NCBI RefSeq assembly: GCF_001723285.1 | Contig: NZ_LPWG01000010.1 | Coordinates: 248,001 to 312,000, forward strand | Reading direction: 5' to 3' | Length of the DNA stretch: 64,000 bases | Source: Methyloceanibacter methanicus | GTDB lineage: Bacteria; Pseudomonadota; Alphaproteobacteria; Rhizobiales; Methyloligellaceae | Shown here: in pieces, positions 24,764 to 36,087 of the stretch | How the letters are laid out: each line of letters starts with the position of its first letter | Position numbering within the stretch: position 1 is the stretch's first letter | Notes under the pieces: generated by a model | The model's input: only the letters and a program-made list of their open reading frames with translations | Databases searched by the model: none | What the model was told of the DNA's origin: nothing | Made by a program: the position numbers and the translations under genes

Positions 24764-27739
24764 ATGGCCGGTCGGCAAACCAACCGGTTGCGCGGACACG
24801 GTCTCGTCGACCAAGGCACGACGGTGTCGTTCCGTTTCGACGGCCAGCAACTCACCGGTCATCCGGGCGATACGCTCGCATCGGCGCTCCTTGCCAACGG
24901 CATCCGGCTGGTCGGGCGCTCGTTCAAATACCATCGCCCGCGCGGCATTCTCACGGCCGGCTCCGAAGAGCCGAACGCGCTGGTGGAACTGCGTCAAGGG
25001 GCCCGCCGCGAACCGAATACCCGGGCGACCACGATCGAACTCTATGACGGTCTGGAGGCTGCGAGCCAGAATCGCTGGCCGTCGCTGAAAGCCGATCTGC
25101 TGTCGCTCAACCAGCTCGCGGCGCCACTGCTCGGCGCCGGCTTCTACTATAAGACCTTCATGTGGCCCGCAGCCTTCTGGGAGAAGCTGTACGAGCCCAT
25201 GATCCGCCGCGCGGCCGGGCTGGGTTACCCGTCCAAACAGGCCGACCCCGACAGCTACGAGAAGACCAATGCGTTTTGCGACGTGCTCGTGATCGGCGCC
25301 GGGCCCGCGGGGCTGTCGGCGGCGCTTGCCGCCGCCAAGGCCGGCGCGCGCGTCATTCTCTGCGACGAGGACTTCGCGCTGGGCGGCCGCCTGCTGTCGG
25401 AACGCGGCGACGTCGACGGAGAATCGGGGGCGCCTGGGCGCAGGCCGCGGCGGCCAAACTCGAGCCCGCCCGACTGCCGGATCCTCCGCCGCACGACGGT
25501 GTTCGGAGCCTATGACGGCGGGGTCTATGCGGCCGTGGAACGGGTGAGCGACCATCTTCCCGTCCCGCCGGAGCACGCACCGCGCCAGCGCCTGTGGCGC
25601 ATCGTGGCCAAACAGGCGATCGTCTGCGCAGGCGCGTTCGAGCGTCCCATCGTCTTCGGCGACAACGACCGCCCCGGCGTGATGCTGGCGGGTGCCGTTC
25701 GAACCTATGTCAATCGGTTCGGCGTGGCGCCCGGGCAAAATGCGGTGATCTTCGCGGACAACGATGCGGCTCTGCGCACGGCGACGGATTTGGCCGATGC
25801 CGGGCTGACCGTGCAGGCGATTGTCGATCCGCGGCCGCAAGGTTCCGCCGCGGCCGAACAGGTCGCCGCCGGGACGGGAGCGCTTTATCTCCGGGGCGTC
25901 ATCGAGAAGGTGCGCGGCGCCCACGGTGTCAGGGTCGTCGGCGTCAGAGACAACCAGGGCGGAACGCGGACGATCAAATGCGATCTGCTGGCGATATCCG
26001 GAGGATGGAACCCGGCGCTCAATCTCACGACCCATTTGGGCGGGAAACCGAGATGGGACGATTCCCGTGCCTGCCTGGTCCCCGGCGACCTGCCGGCCGG
26101 AATGCGGGTCGCGGGCGCGGCGGTGGGTGAGGTCTCGACGGAAGCCTGCCTGGCGAGCGGGGAGGCGGCGGGTGCCGGTGCCGCAAGGGATTGCGGCTTC
26201 TCTCCCTCGGCACCCAGCCGTCCCGCGCCGGATCGGCAAATCGCGCCTGCGACGCCCGTGTGGCAGGTTGAGACCGGCCGCGGCAAGGCTTTCGTCGACT
26301 CCCAGAACGACGTGGCCGTGTCGGACGTGAAGCTCGCCGCGCGGGAAGGCTTCCGCGTTCCCGACCACGTCAAGCGCTATACCACGCTGGGCATGGCCAC
26401 CGATCAGGGCAAGACGTCGAACCTCAACGGTGCGGCCATTCTCGCCGAGGCCACGGGGCGCTATCTCGGCGCGGTCGGGTCCACGACCTTCCGGCCGCCC
26501 TACACGCCGGTCAGCATCGGGGCGCTCGCCGGTCACCATCGGGGGACGGACTTCCGCCCCACGCGCCTGACTCCGTCCCATCGCTGGGCCGAGGAGCAGG
26601 GCGCCGTCTTCGTCGAGGTCGGCATGTGGATGCGCGCGCTGATGTTTCCCCGGCCAGAGGAAAGCGCGCAGGAGACCGTCAATCGCGAAGTCGCCAATAC
26701 GCGCGCCCATGTCGGCGTGTGCGATGTCTCGACCCTCGGCAAGATCGACGTTCAAGGGACCGACGCGGCGGCGTTCCTCGACAAGGTCTATATCAACGGA
26801 TTCTCGAAACTCGCCGTCGGCAAGGCCCGGTACGGGCTGATGCTGCGCGAAGACGGTTTCGCCATGGACGACGGCACGACCGCGCGGTTGGCCGAAGACC
26901 ATTTCTACATGACGACGACAACGGCGAACGCGGTTCGGGTCAGTCAACATCTCGAGTTCTGCCAGGAGGTGTTGTGGCCCGAGCTCGACGTTCAGACCGT
27001 GTCCGCCACCGAACAATGGGCGCAGTACGCGGTTGCCGGCCCCAACGCCCGCGCGGTGATCGCGGCCTTGCTCGATTCCGGCCAGGACATCTCGAACGAT
27101 GCCTTTCCCTATATGGCCTGCGGTACATTCAAGATTTGTGGCGGCGTCCCGGCGCGGCTGTTCCGGCTATCTTTTTCGGGAGAGCTCGCCTACGAGATCG
27201 GCGTGCCCGCGCGCTATGGCGACGGTTTGATCCGCGCCATCATGGATGCGGGCGCCGCGCACGGGATTGCGCCTTACGGCACCGAAGCGCTGGGCGTCAT
27301 GCGGATCGAGAAGGGGCACGCGGCCGGACCCGAACTCAACGGGCAGACCACGGCCCACGATCTGGGGCTCGGCAGGATGATGTCCAAGAAGAAGGACTTC
27401 GTCGGCCGCTTCCTGGGCGAGCGTGAGGCCCTCAACGAACCGGCGCGCGCCGCGCTCGTGGGCCTCAAACCCTTGGACCCGAAGGTACGCGTCAGCGCGG
27501 GCGCGCATCTCGTGCCGAAAGGGGCCGATGCCGTGGCCGCCAACGATCAGGGCTACGTGACCTCCCAGGCCTATTCGCCGGAGCTGAAGAGCTTCGTCGC
27601 GCTCGCCATGCTGTCTAATGGGCCGGCGCGCCACGGAGAGGTGCTGAAGGTGTGCGATCCCTTGCGGGGGAGCGAGACGCTGGCCGAGGTCTGCAGCCCG
27701 CATTTTGTCGATCCGGATGGGGAGCGGTTGCGTGTCTAG
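24764..27739 (+). CDS. mgdC: N-methylglutamate dehydrogenase subunit C (sarcosine oxidase alpha-like)
   Basis: 991 residues, normal for SoxA-type alpha subunits. The domain order is an N-terminal 2Fe-2S-ferredoxin-like fold (PGDTLASALLANGIRLVGRS, residues ~30-110), a nucleotide-binding domain with DVLVIGAGPAGLSAALAAAK from about residue 170, and a C-terminal aminomethyltransferase (GcvT-like) half from about 600, which binds tetrahydrofolate and captures the C1 unit. Between about 25430 and 25480 the residues (GAPGRRPRRPNSSPPDC) look wrong. An alternate frame reads GAWAQAAAAKLEPARLP, so two compensating indels probably sit there. Confidence 0.9.
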   Translation: MAGRQTNRLRGHGLVDQGTTVSFRFDGQQLTGHPGDTLASALLANGIRLVGRSFKYHRPRGILTAGSEEPNALVELRQGARREPNTRATTIELYDGLEAASQNRWPSLKADLLSLNQLAAPLLGAGFYYKTFMWPAAFWEKLYEPMIRRAAGLGYPSKQADPDSYEKTNAFCDVLVIGAGPAGLSAALAAAKAGARVILCDEDFALGGRLLSERGDVDGESGAPGRRPRRPNSSPPDCRILRRTTVFGAYDGGVYAAVERVSDHLPVPPEHAPRQRLWRIVAKQAIVCAGAFERPIVFGDNDRPGVMLAGAVRTYVNRFGVAPGQNAVIFADNDAALRTATDLADAGLTVQAIVDPRPQGSAAAEQVAAGTGALYLRGVIEKVRGAHGVRVVGVRDNQGGTRTIKCDLLAISGGWNPALNLTTHLGGKPRWDDSRACLVPGDLPAGMRVAGAAVGEVSTEACLASGEAAGAGAARDCGFSPSAPSRPAPDRQIAPATPVWQVETGRGKAFVDSQNDVAVSDVKLAAREGFRVPDHVKRYTTLGMATDQGKTSNLNGAAILAEATGRYLGAVGSTTFRPPYTPVSIGALAGHHRGTDFRPTRLTPSHRWAEEQGAVFVEVGMWMRALMFPRPEESAQETVNREVANTRAHVGVCDVSTLGKIDVQGTDAAAFLDKVYINGFSKLAVGKARYGLMLREDGFAMDDGTTARLAEDHFYMTTTTANAVRVSQHLEFCQEVLWPELDVQTVSATEQWAQYAVAGPNARAVIAALLDSGQDISNDAFPYMACGTFKICGGVPARLFRLSFSGELAYEIGVPARYGDGLIRAIMDAGAAHGIAPYGTEALGVMRIEKGHAAGPELNGQTTAHDLGLGRMMSKKKDFVGRFLGEREALNEPARAALVGLKPLDPKVRVSAGAHLVPKGADAVAANDQGYVTSQAYSPELKSFVALAMLSNGPARHGEVLKVCDPLRGSETLAEVCSPHFVDPDGERLRV

Positions 27740-28334
27740 TCTGAAATCCATGTCGGCGCTTCATGGCATCGTGTCCCCCGGGCGTTACGGAAAGCAGGAT
27801 GGGGAACCGGGTGTCGTCGCATCCGAACGGCGGGATATCGGCCTCGCCACCATTGCCGCGCGCAAAGGACACGAGGCTGACCTGACGGCGGCCGTCAAAG
27901 CGGCCTATGGCGCCGTGCTGCCGAGCGGCCCCGGATCTGCGGTCGGCCCAGGCGTGCGTTTCATCGGCATCGGGCCCGGCCAATGGTTTGCCGTGTCCGA
28001 GACGCTGGCGAACGAGGCCTTGGCAGACGATCTGGCGGAGAGGCTCAAGGGCCTTGCCTCCGTGGCCGATCACAGCAGCGGGCGTGCCATCATTCGGCTC
28101 GAGGGGCCCGAAGTCCGCGCGGTGCTCGCCAAAGGGCTCGCTCTGGATCTCGACCCCCGCGTTTTTGGCGATGGTGCCGCGGCGACAAGCACGATTGGCC
28201 ACATGGGCGCCCTGCTCTGGCGGGACGGGGAGGCCTACGACATCGCCCTTTTTCGGAGCGTGGGCGGCAGTTTTTGGGGCTGGCTGCGTAGCGCGGCCGC
28301 CGCGTTCGGCCTCGAAGTCGTCACGACATCGTGA
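27732..28334 (+). CDS. mgdD: N-methylglutamate dehydrogenase subunit D (sarcosine oxidase gamma-like)
   Basis: 200 residues of the SoxG type, a non-catalytic subunit that closes the complex. Features: RDIGLATIAARKGHEADL, IGPGQWFAVSETL, SVADHSSGRAIIRLEGPEVR and IGHMGALLWRDGEAYDIALFRS. The GTG at 27732 overlaps the end of mgdC by 8 bases with GGAGCGG upstream; an internal ATG at 27750 is the alternative. Last gene of mgdABCD. Confidence 0.88.
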   Translation: MSSLKSMSALHGIVSPGRYGKQDGEPGVVASERRDIGLATIAARKGHEADLTAAVKAAYGAVLPSGPGSAVGPGVRFIGIGPGQWFAVSETLANEALADDLAERLKGLASVADHSSGRAIIRLEGPEVRAVLAKGLALDLDPRVFGDGAAATSTIGHMGALLWRDGEAYDIALFRSVGGSFWGWLRSAAAAFGLEVVTTS

Positions 28335-28515
28335 CCGCCGGCGCTCCCGAAATCGCCGCAAGCAGTCCCGCCCCATTTGGGAAATCTGGCAATTCCCGTT
28401 AGAATTGAACGTTGGGGGAGATCGGGGCATCAGCTCCGGAGCGGCGCCGGCCAGCCGCAAGCGAGATTCTCCATGAGGGCGTGGCCGTCAGCTCTCGAAA
28501 CGTGAGACGCCGATT

Positions 28516-28953
28516 ATGAAATGTCCCGCGATTATCGCCTTTGCGCTCGGCTCCCTGCTTTGCGGGGGGGCAGCCATGGCAGACTCCGATCAACCGACCC
28601 GCATGGGCACGGACAAGGAAAAAACCGTATACGTCCAACTCATCGTCAAGGCTTGTCGTGCCGTCGAGACGCCGCTTCAGCCCATCAATCAGGGCAAGAT
28701 CTACGACAACGAGAAATCGATGACCGCCGATGAGCGCAGGGCCCTGCTCCTGGCGACGGGCTGCATCGACGTTCCTGTCCCGATGGATTTCCTGGCCGAC
28801 GCCATGTCGCCCAATGCATGCCTTGGCCGCGGCGGCTACATGGCTGCCATGCAGTTCCTCCAGCAGCGGCAAGACCTGCACGAATTTCCGGCGGTCGGCT
28901 CCTGGCACTGCGTGATCACCGATCATGAGGTCATCGGCGCGTCCACGATGTAG
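28516..28953 (+). CDS. Small secreted four-Cys protein, unknown function
   Basis: 145 residues with an N-terminal signal peptide ending near AMAD. The mature protein has four Cys residues (47, 83, 102, 132), enough for two disulfides. Otherwise it has a helical composition (LIVKACRAVETPLQPINQG; GGYMAAMQFLQQRQDLHEF). I recognise no family. It stands alone between mgdD and the antiporter gene, and a strong terminator follows its stop. Confidence 0.7.
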   Translation: MKCPAIIAFALGSLLCGGAAMADSDQPTRMGTDKEKTVYVQLIVKACRAVETPLQPINQGKIYDNEKSMTADERRALLLATGCIDVPVPMDFLADAMSPNACLGRGGYMAAMQFLQQRQDLHEFPAVGSWHCVITDHEVIGASTM

Positions 28954-28979
28954 CGCCGGAACGGTGACCTGCAAGAGCT

Positions 28980-29012
28980 AAGGGCAGGGAACCGCTTTCC
29001 CTGCCCTTTGTT
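28980..29012 (+). terminator. Intrinsic terminator
   Basis: AAGGGCAGGGAA (28980-28991) pairs perfectly with TTCCCTGCCCTT (28997-29008) around a five-base loop, then TTGTT follows. It ends the 28516 gene. Confidence 0.85.
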
Positions 29013-29217
29013 CTGGCGGAACGGGTTTTGCCGCGCTTCTCTGTGTCGTTTCGAGCGGGGCGGCGGCGCCAAAATGTCGTTTACATGAAATCGGGCGTAC
29101 CACATTGTCGCGGGGACACGGTTCTGCGCCCCGGGGGATTGCGGTCTACGGCATTCATTGAGACGCTGTGCCCCCTGTGTCTTCGGAAAACAAGCCAGAT
29201 AGTTGGGGCCTCCAATA

Positions 29218-30969
29218 ATGCTTCACGTGCCGCCTCTCGTTTCCACGCTGACGATTGGTCTGGTGCTCGCGTTTAGCCTCGGCGTCCTGGCGCATCGCCT
29301 CAAGCTGCCGCCGCTCGTGGGATATCTGGTGGCCGGCATCGTCATCGGCTTCCCCCCCGCGGTGGGCGCCGATCAGAACATCGCCAACCAGCTGTCCGAG
29401 GTCGGGGTCATCCTGCTTCTGTTCGGCGTCGGACTGCATTTCTCGGTGCAGGACCTCTTGTCGGTGCGTGCCATCGCCATTCCCGGTGCGATTGCCCAAG
29501 GTCTCGTCGCCACGCCGCTCGGCATGGCCGTGGGCTGGGCACTTGGTTGGAGCCCCGCCGCCGGCTTCATCTTCGGGCTCGCGCTGTCCGTCGCCAGTAC
29601 CGTGGTGCTCTTACGCATGTTGCAGGAGCGCCGCCTTCTCGAGACCGAGCGCGGCAAGATCACCATTGGCTGGCTGATCGTTCAGGACATCGCCATGGTG
29701 CTGGCCCTGGTTCTGCTGCCCGCCATTACCGGGCTGTTCCAAGGCGAAGCCCCTCCCGACGCGATCGAGATGACACGGCAGGTGGCCGAGGTGGTGGGCA
29801 AACTGCTCGTCTTCACCCTGGCCATGCTTGTGGTCGGCAAGAAGGTGATCCCGGCGCTTCTCCACTACGTGGCCCATACGGGGAGCCGCGAGCTGTTCCG
29901 CCTCGCGGTCCTGTCGATTGCGCTTGGCTTTGCCTATGTGGCGGCCGAGCTGTTCGGGGTCTCCCTGGCTCTCGGCGCGTTCTTCGCCGGCATGGTGCTG
30001 AGCGAGTCCCAGCTGAGCCAGCAGGCGGCGACGGAGTCGCTGCCTTTGCGCGACGCCTTCGCCGTGCTGTTCTTCGTCTCGGTCGGCATGTTGTTCCACC
30101 CGTCCATCATGGTCGAGGAGCCGCTCGCGGTTCTGGCGACGGTGGCCATCATCGTCATTGCGAAGTCCATCGCGGCTTTCGGGGTGGTGCGCCTGTTTGG
30201 ACAGTCGTCGGACACGGGGCTGATGATTTCCGCATCGCTCGCTCAAATCGGCGAGTTCTCGTTCATTCTGGCAAGTCTTGGCCTTGCGCTTGGAGTCTTG
30301 CCGAACGAGGGGCGCGATTTGATCCTGGCCGGGTCGATCATCACGATCCTGCTGAACCCGCTCCTGTTCTCCGCCCTCGACCGCTACTACGAGTGGCGGG
30401 ATCGCGCGCGGATCGAGGAGGCTTCGCCGGACGCAAAGAGCGAAGAGGGCGAAGAAGCAGAGGAGGCGACGCCGACCCCGCGAACGATCCCCGAGACGAC
30501 GCTGACGAACCATGTCGTGCTTGTCGGCCATGGGCGCGTTGGACGATTCGTTTCGAAGGCCCTCCTCGAAAGAGGCGTGCCGGTCTACATCATCGAGGAC
30601 GATGCGGAAGATGCCGCCGATCTGAACGCGAATGGCGTTGAGGCCCTGAACGGCAATGCGGCCGACCCCGAGGTCATCAAGTCGGCCAACCTCAACGAGG
30701 CCCGCTGTCTCTTGGTAGCCATTCCCGATGCCTTCGGAAGGGGGGCAAGTGTCGAGCAGGCCCGTGCCATCAACCCCAAACTCCGGATCGTGGCCCGCGC
30801 CCATTCCGAGGCGGAAATCGACCACCTGGCCAAGCATGGCGCGGATTTCGTGGTCATGGGCGAGCACGAGATCGGCAAGGCCATGCTGGGCGAATTGAAC
30901 GCGCAGGAGCGGCCACTGACCGATGCGGTGACCGGGATGGCGAATGCCGGTCCCATTCGCGGGCGCTAG
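29218..30969 (+). CDS. CPA2 monovalent cation:proton antiporter with TrkA-N domain (Kef/YbaL type)
   Basis: 583 residues from ATG 29218. The N-terminal ~390 residues form the Na+/H+-exchanger membrane domain of about 12-13 helices (LPPLVGYLVAGIVIG, LFGVGLHFSVQDLL, LALGAFFAGMVLSES). After an acidic linker (SEEGEEAEEATP) the C-terminal cytoplasmic TrkA-N/RCK domain begins with the nucleotide-binding HVVLVGHGRVGRFVSKAL at about residue 431. It probably exports K+ in exchange for protons under redox or pH control. No TrkA-C domain is obvious. Its stop codon interleaves with that of the convergent DUF779 gene (CTAG). Confidence 0.9.
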   Translation: MLHVPPLVSTLTIGLVLAFSLGVLAHRLKLPPLVGYLVAGIVIGFPPAVGADQNIANQLSEVGVILLLFGVGLHFSVQDLLSVRAIAIPGAIAQGLVATPLGMAVGWALGWSPAAGFIFGLALSVASTVVLLRMLQERRLLETERGKITIGWLIVQDIAMVLALVLLPAITGLFQGEAPPDAIEMTRQVAEVVGKLLVFTLAMLVVGKKVIPALLHYVAHTGSRELFRLAVLSIALGFAYVAAELFGVSLALGAFFAGMVLSESQLSQQAATESLPLRDAFAVLFFVSVGMLFHPSIMVEEPLAVLATVAIIVIAKSIAAFGVVRLFGQSSDTGLMISASLAQIGEFSFILASLGLALGVLPNEGRDLILAGSIITILLNPLLFSALDRYYEWRDRARIEEASPDAKSEEGEEAEEATPTPRTIPETTLTNHVVLVGHGRVGRFVSKALLERGVPVYIIEDDAEDAADLNANGVEALNGNAADPEVIKSANLNEARCLLVAIPDAFGRGASVEQARAINPKLRIVARAHSEAEIDHLAKHGADFVVMGEHEIGKAMLGELNAQERPLTDAVTGMANAGPIRGR

Positions 30970-31354
30970 CGCCGCACCATGCCGAGACGTCTAGCTCGCG
31001 GCGGCGCGAGCGCATCGGCCTCTTCGTCCGTGAACACGCGGCTACGGGTCAGAAACCGGACGCCTCGGGCGCTTCGAGCGAAAACCCGGACCCGCGGCCC
31101 GGGACGACGTCGATCGTCAACTGGGTGTGCTTCCAATAGTCGAACTGGTCGGCGCTCATATAGAAGGGACACCCGCCGATCTCTCCGAGCTGGACATCGC
31201 TTGCGCCCACCCGGAACTCGTCCGCCGGATAGCACATCGGGGCCGAGCCGTCGCAGCACCCGCCCGACTGATGAAACATCAAGGGCCCATGCATGGCTCT
31301 TAGCTTTTCGATCAGCTGGAGCGCCCCGTCCGTCGCCAAAACCCGCTCTACCAT
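30966..31354 (-). CDS. DUF779 protein paired with aldehyde dehydrogenase, frameshifted
   Basis: About 129 residues. The DUF779 family accompanies acetaldehyde-type dehydrogenases in many bacteria. Its Cys-rich core is intact (HQSGGCCDGSAPMCYPADEF, GEIGGCPFYMSADQF), as is WKHTQLTIDVVPGRGSGFSLE. As given, the frame stops early after EAPEASGF. One missing base near 31063 restores EGVRFLTRSRVFTDEE, the expected family ending, and carries the gene on to 30966. The start is ATG 31354 with AAGGGG upstream. Its upstream neighbour is the dehydrogenase at 31438. Confidence 0.85.
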
Positions 31355-31437
31355 CGCTCTACCCCTTATGACAGGACGGCCCGGCGGGGGGTCCCGCCAG
31401 GCCGCTGAAGGTTCGTCTTGGGTGAAACCCCAGGCGG

Positions 31438-32957
<1,520 letters not shown>

Positions 32958-33137
32958 TGTTACCTCCCTGAAACTCTCGGCGATTTTGCCAATTCTTACC
33001 CAACGTCAAGCGGGATTTTAGCATCGATACCACGCGGGGTGGTCCGATCTGCTCGACAGGTTGGCCGCCAGACTAGGCGAGTTTCGGTAAAGGCAAAATC
33101 CTACTTTGGGAGCAAAGGGCAGGGGCCTGCGCGCAGA

Positions 33138-33174
33138 CAAAAAAGAGGCCGCCTGTTTGGGGAAAGGCGGCCTC
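33138..33174 (-). terminator. Intrinsic terminator of the porin gene
   Basis: On the minus strand GAGGCCGCC and GGCGGCCTC (33145-33153 and 33166-33174) form a 9-bp stem, followed by TTTTTT. It lies 33 bases after the porin stop. Confidence 0.85.
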
Positions 33175-33206
33175 GAAGTAGGACTAGTCAGTTGGTTTAT
33201 GGAGAA

Positions 33207-34675
33207 CTAGAAGAAGATGACTCCGCCGACCTGGAACAGGTTCCAGCTGTCGAAGCCCTGATTCACGTTCCGGCGTTGGTTGACTGAGTTCACGCCGGCG
33301 AAGTCCAGATCGATCTCCTGAAGCGACCAGCGCGCAAACACGTGCATGGCAGCCGCGTCGATCTCCTGAACCGCGCCAAGACCCCAGCGCTCCACCTCCG
33401 AGCCCGTCACGAACAGCGTGTTGGCTGCGTTGGCGCCGCAGAAGTTGCCTGTGCGGGTGCCAGCCACGGCGAACGACGCGCACTGATCGCGCCCGCGATC
33501 GAGCCGTACATATCCAGGTACTGAGCGTACTCGCCGTAGAAGGTCGTCATACCCAGCGCGTTCAGGGACGTCTTCCAGAAGGGCTTCACGTACCAGACGT
33601 TCGTGTCGGGCAGGTCGCCGACCTGCTCGTTCTGGTACAGGCCATAGACGCCGAGGCCGGACGGCGAATGCATCACCGTCGCGCCAATCTGATTAAGCGA
33701 GCTGCCGCTGGTCTTGCCCGACGTCGGGTTGATGACCGATGCCCAAGCGGTCTCCTGCCAAGTGTAGGAGTAAGCCGCCGACACTTTGAAGTTGCCCCAA
33801 TCGTTGTTGTAGAACAGGGCGATATCCCAGAACTGCGCATTCGGTGTCGTCGTGAACGCGGGACCGGTGATGTCGTTCTTGCCATACGAGGTCTCGAACC
33901 GGAAACCGCCAAACGTCGGCGAGTCGTACCGGATCGCATCGTTTGCAGCGCCGAAGCAGTCCGCGCCGATGCCTGCGCCACCGGCCAGGAGGCCGTTACA
34001 CTGCAGGAAGCTCGCCCAGGTAATGGCGGCAAGTCCGGTGTAAGAGCCGTTTCCGCCATTCGGACGCAGGAAGAAGCTCGCGCCCTCGAAGAACGGTGCG
34101 TTCGATTCGATCACCGTCCCGGAAATGTCCGCCAGAACCGTGGCGTTGTCCGAAGCCGGGCTCAGCTGGCCCCAGTTGAACGTGCCGTAGTCGTCGCTCT
34201 TGATGTACATGTAGGAGTACAGCGTCGAGATCGACCCGAATGTGCCGGCGTTCTCGTTCACCTGGTTCGAAGCGGCGCCCGTGCCGGCGGTGCCGAACTG
34301 CGAGCCCATCGTGTTGACGGTGAGGTTGTAGCCCGCGGACCAGCCCGGCGCGAACGTCACGGAGCCCGTCATGGCGAACCGGCTACCAAGGTCGTAGCTC
34401 TTGTCGCCCACGTAGAACGAGCTCATATCGCCGTCGTCCCACCAGTTCATCGCCTTGATGACCCAGCCCGAGATCGTCAGCGAAACCTTTTTGTTGCCTT
34501 TGCTCGCCGTCGTCGCCTCAAGTTCGGCAACGCGCTCTTCCAAGTCCGCGCAGCAGCCACCCCCGTAGCCTTGCGCACTCGCAGGGCTCGCGCTCAGGGC
34601 ATATGCCCCAATGCCAAGCCCCAGCGCGGCCGCCATCGCAATGCGGCTGGCTCCGCCTGTAAGTCCGTGACCCAT
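33207..34675 (-). CDS. Alphaproteobacterial porin, frameshifted
   Basis: About 490 residues, a general outer-membrane diffusion channel. From ATG 34675 (AGGGAG upstream) comes a signal peptide ending ASPASAQG, a short CC-containing helical segment (CCADLEERVAELEA), and a long series of beta-strands (VSLTISGWVIKAMNWWDDGDM, FGGFRFETSYGKNDITG). The frame breaks near 33482; one missing base restores SCASFAVAGTRTGNFCG and the C-terminal strands to the terminal FQVGGVIFF, an aromatic C-terminus typical of porins. It is followed by an intrinsic terminator. Confidence 0.85.
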
Positions 34676-34926
34676 GATGTTTATTCTCCCTGCTATATTT
34701 AGCTTTGCGCGATGCAAAGCGCCCCCGGCGGGTCGTGTGCTGTTATTCGTGCGCGCACGTTAACCCTCAACCAGAACGCTATTTATTGCTTCTGAGCGTC
34801 GGTATTGTACTTTGGTCGAAGAACGCCATTAGTGCCAGCAGGTGTGGCAAAAAAGACCCGGATTTTGTTGACCTCGGTCAGATCGAAACGAACCGGGCGT
34901 GTCGTGGACGATGGAGGACGCGTTCA

Positions 34927-36087
34927 GTGCGCCGAGCGCATGCAAACCGCCGGGCTTGCGGTGTCCAGACCGCATGGACGAGCGCCGAGAGCCCAGAGGC
35001 GGCAGTCGCGGCGATCGCCGAGGTCGTTGACCCATCGGATCTCGGCCAACTCCTGGTGTTTTTCTCCCAGCCCTACCAAGCCGAGGCGCTGAGTCAGGCC
35101 TTGTCGGAGGCATTCCCCGGCGTGCCCGTCGCGGGCTGCAGTACATCCGGTGAGATCACGCCGGCGGGCTTCAGCGAACGCAGCGTCCTGGTGGTGGCCT
35201 TCCCCAAGACGGATTTCCGATTCGTCAGCCGCGTCATTCCCGAGGTGCGGGCCCTGAGCGTGGAACGCGCGACCGAGGCCGTGCAGGCCCTGCGTCAGGG
35301 CCTCGATCGGGTGAATGGCAAGCGCTACCAGAACCTGTTCGCCGTGTCGTTGATCGACGGGCTGTCCAGGTGCGAGGAAGCCATCGTTTCGGCCATTGCC
35401 TGGGCGCTCGGCGACATTCCACTGGTCGGGGGCTCCGCGGGCGACGGCCTCACGCTGTCCGGGACGAGCCTGCTGCACGACGGGCAGGTCCACCGGGGCG
35501 CCGCCTTGCTGCTTCTCGTCGAAACGGCCCATCCGGTGCGCAGCTTCTATTGCGACCACTTCGAGCCGACAGAGACCAAGCTCGTGGTGACGTCCTCGGA
35601 CGCCTCGACCCGAACCGTGTACGAGCTCAATGCGGAACCGGCGGCCCAGGAATATGCGAGTTCGGTGGGCCTTGAGCCGTCGTCCTTGGCGCCCATGAGC
35701 TTCGCGGCCATCCCGACCGTGCGCATAGGCGGAGACTATTACTGCCGGTCCATCCAACGTGTGAACGACGATGGATCCCTTTCGTTCTTCTGTGCCATCG
35801 ACGATGGGGTGGTGCTCACCGTGGCCGAACCGAGGGACATGGTGAAGTCGATGGAAGCCGAACTGGAACATCTCGACACCGCCATCGGCGGTGTCGATTT
35901 CGTCTTGGGGTTCGAGTGCGTCCTCCGAAGGCTCGATGCCGAGAACCGGCAGGTGAAGCACAAGGTCAGCGACCTGTATCGCCGCTATCACGTGGTCGGT
36001 TTCCATACCTATGGCGAGCAGTACAATGCCATGCATCTGAATCAGACCTTCACCGGGGTCGCGATCGGGAGGCACGGAACCAGCTGA
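34927..36087 (+). CDS. FIST-domain sensor protein (NosP-like)
   Basis: 386 residues with FIST_N then FIST_C domains. The start is GTG 34927, in frame, with GGAGG at 34913-34917; earlier in-frame codons encode an implausible Arg-rich leader. Features: LLVFFSQPYQAEALSQAL, VAGCSTSGEITPAGF, NLFAVSLIDGLSRCEEA, GDIPLVGGSAGDGLTLSG and the C-terminal VDFVLGFECVLRR / VVGFHTYGEQYNAMHLNQTF. Proteins of this kind in Pseudomonas (NosP) bind heme and nitric oxide and control a neighbouring kinase. The stop overlaps the kinase ATG (TGATG), supporting a sensor-kinase pair. Ligand binding here is inferred only. Confidence 0.85.
   Translation: MRRAHANRRACGVQTAWTSAESPEAAVAAIAEVVDPSDLGQLLVFFSQPYQAEALSQALSEAFPGVPVAGCSTSGEITPAGFSERSVLVVAFPKTDFRFVSRVIPEVRALSVERATEAVQALRQGLDRVNGKRYQNLFAVSLIDGLSRCEEAIVSAIAWALGDIPLVGGSAGDGLTLSGTSLLHDGQVHRGAALLLLVETAHPVRSFYCDHFEPTETKLVVTSSDASTRTVYELNAEPAAQEYASSVGLEPSSLAPMSFAAIPTVRIGGDYYCRSIQRVNDDGSLSFFCAIDDGVVLTVAEPRDMVKSMEAELEHLDTAIGGVDFVLGFECVLRRLDAENRQVKHKVSDLYRRYHVVGFHTYGEQYNAMHLNQTFTGVAIGRHGTS

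Noticed and set aside
24545..27016. Very long open frame (over 800 codons) antisense to mgdC
   Set aside because: It has no ribosome-binding site or domain and is a by-product of GC-rich codon usage in the real gene on the other strand.
34705..34926. Extended start for the FIST protein
   Set aside because: The extra 74 residues overlap the porin promoter region and look non-coding; GTG 34927 has GGAGG at good spacing.
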